This document shows positions 1 through 7,222 of a stretch of 64,000 nucleotides of DNA, one piece after another. The notes beneath the pieces were generated by a model that was given only the letters and a program-made list of their open reading frames with translations, did not search any database and was not told the DNA's origin. A program made the translations under genes and the position numbers. Each line of letters begins with the position of its first letter. The first letter of the stretch is position 1. The stretch is from Porphyromonadaceae bacterium UBA7572. Its GTDB lineage: Bacteria > Bacteroidota > Bacteroidia > Bacteroidales > Muribaculaceae. Where the stretch lies: the NCBI GenBank assembly GCA_002476625.1, contig DLLC01000070.1:41389-105388 (forward strand), written 5' to 3'.

Positions 1-1329
1 AAGGTGGTTGAAAGCCTCGTGATAGGTGTGGAAGTCGAAAGCGTCGAGCGTCTTTTGGTAGAGCGCGGCAATGCGGTCGTTGCACAGGTTTCCAATCGAC
101 CCCTCATGGGTGTGGTGCACCTTCTTCACTGGGGTGAACTTGCCGGCCTCAATGTCGAGGCCCACCTTCTTGTAGGCATCGCGGAAAGGCATTCCGGCAG
201 CGGCAAGGCGGTTCACCTCCTCCACGCTGAACATAAGGTCGTAGCGCGGATCGTCGAGGATATGCTCATTCACCTTCACTTGCCCCACCATGGCGTTCAC
301 CATGCTGATGATGGCCTTTATCTCGTCGAAGGCCGGAAGGAAATCCTCCTTGGTGAGCTGCAAGTCGCGGAAGTAGCCCACAGGCAGATTGCTGGTGACC
401 ATCGTAATCTGGAACGGCAGAGCCTGCAGGCGGTTGCAGCGTGCGCGCGTAAGCTCGAACACATCGGGATTTTTCTTGTGGGGCATAATCGACGAGCCAG
501 TGGTGTACTCATCAGGGAGCTTGATAAAGGCGAAGTTCTGCGAGTTGAACATACATGCGTCGAACGCCAGCTTTGAGATGGTGGCGGCAATGTTGGCGAT
601 GGCGGCCGCCACTATGCGCTCGGTCTTGCCACGCCCCATCTGGGCATACACCACATTGTAGTCCACCGACGCAAAGCCGAGCAGCCGGGTGGTGAGCTCG
701 CGGTCGAGCGGAAACGACGAGCCATATCCGGCGGCGGAGCCAAGCGGATTACGGTTGTTCACATCGTAGGCGGCGCGCAGCACCACAAGGTCGTCGGCAA
801 GCGACTCGGCATAGGCGCCAAACCACAGGCCAAACGACGAGGGCATAGCCACCTGCAAATGAGTGTAGCCCGGCATCAGCACGTCCTTGTAGCGCTCACT
901 CTGGTTCTGGAGCGTGTGGAAAAGCACGGTCAGATGGCGCACCACATCCTCTATCTCGCTGCGGATGAAGAGGCGCAGGTCCACCAGCACCTGGTCGTTG
1001 CGCGAGCGCCCGGAGTGAATCTTCTTCCCCACGTCGCCAAGGCGCCGTGTGAGCATCAGCTCCACTTGCGAGTGCACATCCTCCACACCATCCTCTATCA
1101 CAAATTTCCCGGCCTCTATCTCTGCGTAAATCTCACGCAGCGAGGCGGTGAGCGTAGATAGCTCGTCAGCGGTGAGTAGGCCTATGGTTTGCAGCATAGT
1201 GATGTGGGCCAGAGAGCCAAGCACATCGTAGCGGGCCAGATACATGTCCATTTCGCGGTCGCGTCCCACGGTGTAGGCTTCCACATCGTGGTCCACCTGC
1301 ACATTCTTTTCCCAAAGTTTTGATGCCAT
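1..1329 (-). CDS. argH: argininosuccinate lyase, 3' end cut by window edge
   Basis: Last step of arginine synthesis: cleaves argininosuccinate to arginine and fumarate, in the cytosol. The minus strand is open for 443 codons from ATG at 1329 and runs off the left edge. It starts MASKLWEKN and contains the fumarase/aspartase superfamily signature GSSIMPHKKNPD at about residues 278-289, whose flexible-loop serine is the catalytic base in this family. HSGRSRNDQV near residue 105 is also typical of ArgH. The family is usually about 450-460 residues, so only a short C-terminal piece is missing. A good phylum-type promoter lies 73 bases upstream. Identification is from family motifs and is secure. 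Confidence 0.95.
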   Translation of the reverse strand, partial: MASKLWEKNVQVDHDVEAYTVGRDREMDMYLARYDVLGSLAHITMLQTIGLLTADELSTLTASLREIYAEIEAGKFVIEDGVEDVHSQVELMLTRRLGDVGKKIHSGRSRNDQVLVDLRLFIRSEIEDVVRHLTVLFHTLQNQSERYKDVLMPGYTHLQVAMPSSFGLWFGAYAESLADDLVVLRAAYDVNNRNPLGSAAGYGSSFPLDRELTTRLLGFASVDYNVVYAQMGRGKTERIVAAAIANIAATISKLAFDACMFNSQNFAFIKLPDEYTTGSSIMPHKKNPDVFELTRARCNRLQALPFQITMVTSNLPVGYFRDLQLTKEDFLPAFDEIKAIISMVNAMVGQVKVNEHILDDPRYDLMFSVEEVNRLAAAGMPFRDAYKKVGLDIEAGKFTPVKKVHHTHEGSIGNLCNDRIAALYQKTLDAFDFHTYHEAFNHL

Positions 1330-1401
1330 ATCTTATCTTCTATAAAAAACCTATATAATAATGATGCGCCCCGCACGAGCGCACAGGCGCATTGAGCGAC
1401 A

Positions 1402-1432
1402 CAAAATTACTAACAATCGTAATGCCTGCAAA
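1402..1432 (-). promoter_or_regulatory. predicted argH promoter
   Basis: On the minus strand TTTG (1432-1429) is followed by 19 bases and then TAATTTTG (1409-1402), matching the Bacteroidota primary sigma factor consensus. The start codon of argH is about 73 bases downstream. Confidence 0.6.
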
Positions 1433-1566
1433 CACAACGCCGCCATTTTTCACAGATTTTTGCTACTTTTGTGGAGCATAAGAGCCAATTATTTGCTCCC
1501 AAAGTGCACCGACAACGACGAAACAAGAACAACAATGCATAGGTGCTGGATAATAAACGAATAAAA

Positions 1567-2328
1567 ATGATGAACAATAATATTATGGAGCCTTTGTTTT
1601 CTGTGATAACGGTCACTTGGAATGCCGCAGGCGTGATTGCGCCCACACTGAAGAGCGTGAAGGAGCAGACCTTCACCAATTTTGAGTATTTGGTGGTGGA
1701 CGGCGCCTCCGCCGACAGCACACTGTCCATGGTGGAAGCAGCAGCCATACCCGGCACACGAGTGGTAAGCGAAGCAGATGGCGGACTGTACGACGCCATG
1801 AACAAGGCCATTCGCCTCGCCAAGGGCAAATACCTGATATGGATGAACGCCGGCGACGCCTTTGCCGCCCCCGACTCACTCGCTCGCATGGCAGCCGTGG
1901 CCGCCGACAGCCCAGGCGTGATCTACGGCCAGACACAGGTGGTGGACGCGTCGCGAAAGGTGGTGGGCATGCGTCATCTCACTGCCCCTGCCACGCTCAC
2001 CGCCAGCAGTTTCAAACAAGGTATGCTGGTGTGCCACCAGGCCTTTGCCGCACGTCGCGACATTGCCCCACCCTACAACCTCGCCTACCGCTTCAGCGCT
2101 GACTTCGACTGGTGTATACGCGTGCTCCAGAAGTCGGAGCGCAATGCCTATGTGGCTGGTGCGCCCATCGTGAGTTTCCTCACCGACGGCCTCACCGACA
2201 AGCACCACAAGGCCTCACTCAAGGAGCGATACCGCATCATGTGCCACTACTACGGCACCGCCTCCACCACCATGCGCCACATAGGCTTCGCCATGCGCGC
2301 CCTCATGCGCAAGCTGAAAAAGGCGTAA
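1567..2328 (+). CDS. family 2 glycosyltransferase
   Basis: Predicted cytoplasmic inverting glycosyltransferase (GT-A fold, GT2) of about 253 residues. The N-terminus has the nucleotide-binding pattern SVITVTWNAAG followed by a family-typical VDGASADST, and WMNAGDAF is the acceptor-side region. Related enzymes decorate surface glycans with a sugar from a nucleotide donor, but the sugar cannot be read from sequence. The reading frame extends upstream to 1543, but the tandem ATG-ATG at 1567 or the ATG at 1585 (MEPLFS) fits the family better. A weak -7 element TACTTTTG lies at 1464-1471. It stands alone between argH (divergent) and miaB, away from the main polysaccharide locus. The C-terminus ends in a basic stretch (RALMRKLKKA). 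Confidence 0.85.
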   Translation: MMNNNIMEPLFSVITVTWNAAGVIAPTLKSVKEQTFTNFEYLVVDGASADSTLSMVEAAAIPGTRVVSEADGGLYDAMNKAIRLAKGKYLIWMNAGDAFAAPDSLARMAAVAADSPGVIYGQTQVVDASRKVVGMRHLTAPATLTASSFKQGMLVCHQAFAARRDIAPPYNLAYRFSADFDWCIRVLQKSERNAYVAGAPIVSFLTDGLTDKHHKASLKERYRIMCHYYGTASTTMRHIGFAMRALMRKLKKA

Positions 2329-2347
2329 GCGCCATGGGGCGGATATT

Positions 2348-2380
2348 TTTGGTGGTTAGCGGAAATAGATGTAATTTTGC
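2348..2380 (+). promoter_or_regulatory. predicted miaB promoter
   Basis: TTTG (2348-2351), 20 bases, TAATTTTGC (2372-2380): a near-perfect phylum promoter. It also rules out a TTG start at 2377, because that codon lies inside the -7 element. Confidence 0.65.
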
Positions 2381-2472
2381 ACATTAAACAAAAAAGGGAG
2401 GCGGCCACGTCTCCTGCATTTCATATATTTAATTATCACATTTTTTACACTTACGCAGAGAAGAAATACGAT

Positions 2473-3837
2473 ATGGACTTAAAGTTGAGCTACGATAATC
2501 AAGGAGAGTTTTCTAAAAAGCTGTTTATCGAAACCTACGGGTGCCAGATGAATGTGGCCGACAGTGAAGTGGTGGCATCTGTCATGAAAATGGCGGGATA
2601 CGACACCACCGAATCACTTGACGCCGCCGACGCCATCATCATCAACACCTGCTCAATCCGCGACAACGCAGAGCAGAAAATATTCTCCCGCCTCAACCAG
2701 CTCAACGCCTTGCGCCGAGGCCGCAAGCGCAGGCTCATCGTGGGCATTATCGGCTGTATGGCTGAGCGTCTGAAGGAGGTGCTCATCAACGACTACAACG
2801 TGGACATCGTGGCTGGCCCCGACTCCTATTTAGAGCTGCCCAGCCTCACCGCCAGCGCCGAAGCCGGACAGAAGGCCATCGAAACCACACTCTCCACTAC
2901 CGAAACATATCGCGACATCATACCGCAGCGCATCAGCGGCAACAAGGTGAGCGGCTACATCAGCATTATGCGCGGGTGCAACAACTTCTGCACCTACTGC
3001 ATCGTGCCCTACACCCGTGGCCGTGAGCGCAGCCGTGAGCCTGAGAGTATCCTCAACGAGCTGCGCGACCTCCAGAACAAGGGTTTCAAGGAGGTGATTC
3101 TGCTCGGGCAGAACGTGAACAGCTACCTCTACAAGCCAGCCGATGGCAGCGCACCTGTGGACATGGCCGCCCTGCTCTCGCTTGTGGCAGAGGCCGCCCC
3201 TGAAATGCGTGTGCGCTTCACCACCAGCAATCCCGAGGACCTCACCGACGAGATCATCGCCACCATGGCGTCGCACCCCAATATCTGCAACCACATTCAC
3301 CTGCCTGTGCAGAGTGGCAGCAACAAGATTTTGAAGCTGATGAACCGCAAATACACGCGCGAGTGGTATCTCGACCGCATAGCCAAAATCCGCGAGGCGA
3401 TGCCCGACTGCGGCATTTCAAGCGACATGTTCACCGGGTTCCACGACGAGACCGAAGACGATTTCCAGCAGACACTCTCGCTGATGCGCGAAGTGGGCTT
3501 CGACTCCTCGTTTATGTTTAAATACAGCGAGCGGCCTGGCACTTTCGCCGCCAAGCACCTGCCCGACAATGTGAGCGAGGAAGTGAAAATCGACCGTCTC
3601 AACCGAATGATTGCGCTGCAAAACGAGCTTTCGCTGTGCAGCAACCGCAAAGATGTGGGCAAAACCTTTGAAGTGCTTGTGGAGGGCTATAGCAAACGCT
3701 CACACGCCGACATGTTCGGACGCACGCAGCAAAACAAGGTGATCGTGTTTCCTGCCGCCGACACCAAGGTGGGCGACCGCGTGATGTGCGTGGTGGAGAA
3801 AGCCACCAGCGCCACCCTGATTGGGCACTGCGTGTAA
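2473..3837 (+). CDS. miaB: tRNA-2-methylthio-N6-dimethylallyladenosine synthase
   Basis: Radical SAM methylthiotransferase that adds the 2-methylthio group to i6A37 of tRNAs reading UNN codons. The 454-residue protein has the three parts expected. The N-terminal UPF0004 domain binds the auxiliary 4Fe-4S cluster through C24 (YGCQMN), C60 (NTCSIRD) and C95 (GCMAE). The radical SAM domain has the CxxxCxxC motif at C169, C173 and C176. The C-terminal part is TRAM-like. ATG at 2473 was chosen because it gives the normal MiaB N-terminus and sits about 90 bases after the promoter. A paralogue, MtaB, lies near the other end of the window. MiaB is told apart from it by CNNFCTYCIVPYTRGRE. Confidence 0.95.
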   Translation: MDLKLSYDNQGEFSKKLFIETYGCQMNVADSEVVASVMKMAGYDTTESLDAADAIIINTCSIRDNAEQKIFSRLNQLNALRRGRKRRLIVGIIGCMAERLKEVLINDYNVDIVAGPDSYLELPSLTASAEAGQKAIETTLSTTETYRDIIPQRISGNKVSGYISIMRGCNNFCTYCIVPYTRGRERSREPESILNELRDLQNKGFKEVILLGQNVNSYLYKPADGSAPVDMAALLSLVAEAAPEMRVRFTTSNPEDLTDEIIATMASHPNICNHIHLPVQSGSNKILKLMNRKYTREWYLDRIAKIREAMPDCGISSDMFTGFHDETEDDFQQTLSLMREVGFDSSFMFKYSERPGTFAAKHLPDNVSEEVKIDRLNRMIALQNELSLCSNRKDVGKTFEVLVEGYSKRSHADMFGRTQQNKVIVFPAADTKVGDRVMCVVEKATSATLIGHCV

Positions 3838-3984
3838 AAGCCACACAGAGCCACGCCACTTCTGCATGATAAAGAATTCATGCTAAGTCTGTGACCATCC
3901 TTTCCCCCCTTGACGTTAGCCAAAGCACTGCGGCACACAAGTGTGCATAACCTGAAGATATTTGATATTTTAGAAAAAAGGGAA

Positions 3985-5169
3985 ATGACTGAAAAGAAAG
4001 AACTACTTTGGAATAAGAACTACTGCAAGGTGATGATAGCCAACCTGTCGCTGTTTTTCGCCTTCTATCTGCTCACACCTCTGCTCCCTCTCTATCTAAG
4101 CGAGCATTTCCATGCCACAAAAGACGTGATAGGACTGGTGCTGAGCGGCTACTCTGTCACAGCCATGGTGTTTCGCCCGTTCAGCGGCTTTATGGTCGAC
4201 AACTTCCAGCGCAAGGCTGTGCTGATGACCACTTTCTTCCTATTTTTTATCTTCTTCGCCGGCTACATTCTGGCAGGCTCTCTGCTGCTCTTCGCTATGG
4301 TGCGCACGCTGCACGGAGGCCCATTCGGCGCGCTCACAGTGGCCAACAGCACGGTGGCAATTGACGTGCTGCCTTCGTCGAGGCGTAACGAGGGCATCGG
4401 CTACTACGGCTTGAGCAACAACCTTGGAATGGCGGTGGCGCCATCTGTGGGCATCTTCATCTACCAGCTCACCGGCAGCTTCGACGTGATATTCATTCTT
4501 GCGCTCGCCATTGCCGGACTGGGGCTTGCCGTGGACTCCACTCTCCAGCTCAAGCCCCGCCCCATCAACAAGAGCGGACGCAAAATGTCGCTCGACAGGT
4601 TCTTCCTTGTGAAAGGGTGGGCCTTAGCGGTGAATATGGTGTGCTTCGGCTTCTGCTTCGGTGTGCTGAGCAACTACCTCGCCATCTACGGCAAAGAGGT
4701 GATGCACATCACCGCCGGCACAGGCGTGTGGTTTATGGTGCTGGCTTTGGGACTGATATGCTCACGCCTGCAAGGGGCTAAAGCCTTGCGCGAGGGCAAG
4801 CTCACCCAAAATGCCGCTGAAGGTATGCTACTCTCGCTCGTGGGCTACACGCTGTTTGTGACACTACCAAACGGCATTGGCTACTACGGATCAGCCATTC
4901 TCATCGGTCTGGGAAACGGTCACCTCTGGCCCGCCTACCAAAACATGACCATCAACCTCGGCACCCACGACCAGCGTGGAACAGCCAACTCCACCATCCT
5001 CATCTCTTGGGATATCGGCATGGGCATAGGCTGCCTTGCCGGGGGGGTGATTGCCGACATGATGGGCTACACTGCCGCCTTCTGGATTACAGTGGCAGTG
5101 AATGTGGTGGGTGTGGCAGGCTATTTCGGCTACGCCATGCACCACTTTATGCGCAATAGGCTCCGCTAA
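3985..5169 (+). CDS. MFS transporter, substrate unknown
   Basis: Predicted 12-helix inner-membrane major facilitator of 394 residues. The loop between helices 2 and 3 (GFMVDNFQRKAV) resembles the MFS GX3DRXGR motif, and the protein has two hydrophobic halves. It is probably a drug or metabolite exporter of the general MFS_1 type, but no substrate can be assigned. ATG at 3985 is preferred over upstream in-frame non-ATG codons because it starts directly before the first amphipathic segment (MTEKKELLWNKN). The gene contains a run of seven G at 5041-5047. It converges on the MATE gene with only 36 bases between them, and no clear terminator was seen. Confidence 0.85.
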   Translation: MTEKKELLWNKNYCKVMIANLSLFFAFYLLTPLLPLYLSEHFHATKDVIGLVLSGYSVTAMVFRPFSGFMVDNFQRKAVLMTTFFLFFIFFAGYILAGSLLLFAMVRTLHGGPFGALTVANSTVAIDVLPSSRRNEGIGYYGLSNNLGMAVAPSVGIFIYQLTGSFDVIFILALAIAGLGLAVDSTLQLKPRPINKSGRKMSLDRFFLVKGWALAVNMVCFGFCFGVLSNYLAIYGKEVMHITAGTGVWFMVLALGLICSRLQGAKALREGKLTQNAAEGMLLSLVGYTLFVTLPNGIGYYGSAILIGLGNGHLWPAYQNMTINLGTHDQRGTANSTILISWDIGMGIGCLAGGVIADMMGYTAAFWITVAVNVVGVAGYFGYAMHHFMRNRLR

Positions 5170-5205
5170 TCCGAAGCCCACTCACCTCCCTCTCCATGTG
5201 TGCCC

Positions 5206-6513
5206 CTAACATCTGCGAGCGCGCCACGGGAAAAGATACTGGCACGTCTGCATGGCTGAGCGTGTGGCAAGAAACGCTATGTAGGCAGTCCACAGGGCAT
5301 GGTTACCCATCGCAGTGGGCAAAGCGGCATAGGTGATAAAAAACACCGCAAGAGCCACCCCCACCGCTGTCATCATCTCGCGGGTGCGCGTAAGTCCAAC
5401 GAACACTCCGTCCCACACATACGCCGCCATTCCCGCCACAGGCACTGCCACGCACCACCACCGATAGCACAGCGCGGCATCCACCACCACGCGGTCGGAG
5501 GTGAGCAACGAGAATATCCTGCCGGGCCACACTGCATAAAGTATGGAGCAAATGGCAGTGAACACGAATGCCCATCCAAACAAATGCCACACACAGCTGC
5601 GCTCGGCCGCCACATCACCACGTCCGCAGTATTTCCCCGCCACAGCCTCGCCAGCGAAAGCGATGCCGTCCATAAAATAGGAGAACAGTATCGACATTTG
5701 CAGCAGAAGGGTGTTCACAGCAAGAGTCAAATCGCCACTGCGCGCTCCCGCTGCGGTGAAAAACAAGGTTTGAAGCATGATGAGCGTGCTGCGAATAATG
5801 ATGTGGGAGTTTACCCTGAAGAAACGTCTCGCACCACGAAACTGGAAAGCGCGCCGAAAGTCCACGTCGGCCACGTGCGACGCATATTTGTGCCTCAGCA
5901 GCCCCATGGCAAGCGCCAATCCTGCCCACTCCGCCACCACAGTGCCCACTATAATCCCTTTGAAGCCCATACCTAAAGCATACACGGCAAGCACCGACAC
6001 GAATATGTTGAGCACATTCTCGGCTATGGAAATCACCATCGGGCTGCGAGAGTCCTGCATGCCGAGCAGCCAGCCCTTAATGCCCATCATCATCAGTGTG
6101 GGAGGCGCGCCCCACACTCCTATATAGAAATAAGTCAGCGCCAAATCTCTAACTTCGTCGCTGGGACCGATAATGAGTAGCGTGACCCATTGCAGTGGCC
6201 ACTGAAGCAGTATAATCATGATGGAGATGAGCAGGCCAAGGGCAGTGGCGTGCTGAAGCACAGCCACTGTGCCAGCCTTGTCGGCTCTGCCAAACGCCTG
6301 TGCAGTAAGCCCCGACGCTCCCATGCGCAAGAATCCGAAGTTCCAGTAAATGAGGTTGAACATCATGGCACCAACAGCCACGGCACTGATATAGGTGGCT
6401 CCGCTGCCCGAACTGAGATGCCCTGCTATGGCGGTGTCGAGTAGTCCGAGCAAAGGCACCGTCACATTCGTGACAATGGCAGGCAAGGCTATGCGGAAGA
6501 TTTCACGATTCAT
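5206..6513 (-). CDS. MATE family efflux transporter (DinF/NorM-like)
   Basis: Inner-membrane multidrug and toxic-compound exporter with 12 predicted helices, driven by Na+ or H+ in this family. The 436-residue protein begins MNREIFRIALPAIVTN, and the first helix has the MATE-type LLDTAIAGHLS. The frame continues upstream to ATG codons at 6546 and 6522. The start at 6513 matches the usual family N-terminus, but the other two are possible. Two -7-like elements lie upstream. The substrate is not predictable. Confidence 0.88.
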   Translation of the reverse strand: MNREIFRIALPAIVTNVTVPLLGLLDTAIAGHLSSGSGATYISAVAVGAMMFNLIYWNFGFLRMGASGLTAQAFGRADKAGTVAVLQHATALGLLISIMIILLQWPLQWVTLLIIGPSDEVRDLALTYFYIGVWGAPPTLMMMGIKGWLLGMQDSRSPMVISIAENVLNIFVSVLAVYALGMGFKGIIVGTVVAEWAGLALAMGLLRHKYASHVADVDFRRAFQFRGARRFFRVNSHIIIRSTLIMLQTLFFTAAGARSGDLTLAVNTLLLQMSILFSYFMDGIAFAGEAVAGKYCGRGDVAAERSCVWHLFGWAFVFTAICSILYAVWPGRIFSLLTSDRVVVDAALCYRWWCVAVPVAGMAAYVWDGVFVGLTRTREMMTAVGVALAVFFITYAALPTAMGNHALWTAYIAFLATRSAMQTCQYLFPWRARRC

Positions 6514-6579
6514 ATTCTTCATTTTCATTCTTTCTCCAAAATCCATCCAAATTTGGGCAAATCCAAAATTAGCGGTGAT

Positions 6580-6588
6580 GCAAAATTA
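6580..6588 (-). promoter_or_regulatory. possible -7 element of the MATE gene
   Basis: Minus-strand TAATTTTGC. No convincing TTTG element is seen about 20 bases upstream, so this is a half-match only. Confidence 0.35.
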
Positions 6589-7222
6589 GTGCTTTTTTTC
6601 GCTACACTGTCCATAATTCTTTCGCTCCATATGAAAACACCAACGGATATGCCCGCTGGATATTTATCCATTTTTGTCCATTTTATGAATATCTACTTAT
6701 GAAAGCAGTAACAGTATAATAATTCGCTAAACCACAAGCTATTTTACAAGATTCACACCTTAATATGCCTACGATATGGCACAATTTTGCCACCAATCAC
6801 TTCATACCGAAACAGTGCACAACAATTCTTAACAAATGCGAAAATCTATAAAGCCTACTAAAAAAATCAATTAATATCCAAAAATGGATTTTTTTGGATA
6901 GAACAAGCATTGTAATTTTGCGAGCAAATAAAAGTTTGTTTTAGGTTATTTTTTTACTCAATTACCATCAATTTGTTGAGAGAAAGTTGAAGCTGAATTA
7001 TTTAAGTCCAAAAGCGGGCATAAAATGAGGAGGTTTTTCACACTGGCACTACACAACGGCCACCACCCAACCACAGTAAGTGGCGAGCGTGCTGACATGC
7101 CAGCCTCTTTAAGAATTAAGAAATAGGTGAATAAGACTTTGACGGAAAAACAAACACAATTTTACACAACTATTATTTTTTAAAGCTATTTTTAATTAAG
7201 AGATTTTTTAGCAATTAGTTTT
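6589..7222 (+). other. AT-rich intergenic region with a promoter and long leader
   Basis: This 634-base region between divergent genes has no protein-coding gene I can support. A -7 element TAATTTTGC lies at 6913-6921, with TTTG at 6893-6896 (spacing 16, shorter than ideal). If used, it gives the downstream cargo gene a leader of nearly 300 bases. That leader includes a 33-codon open frame at 7025-7126 (MRRFFTLALHNG start), which may be chance. No tRNA or known riboswitch shape was recognised. Confidence 0.4.

Noticed and set aside
4..576. Plus-strand open frame of 190 codons
   Set aside because: It lies antisense to argH, whose family motifs are clear on the minus strand.
2377..2472. Upstream TTG start for miaB
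   Set aside because: The codon lies inside the -7 promoter element. The ATG at 2473 gives the family N-terminus.
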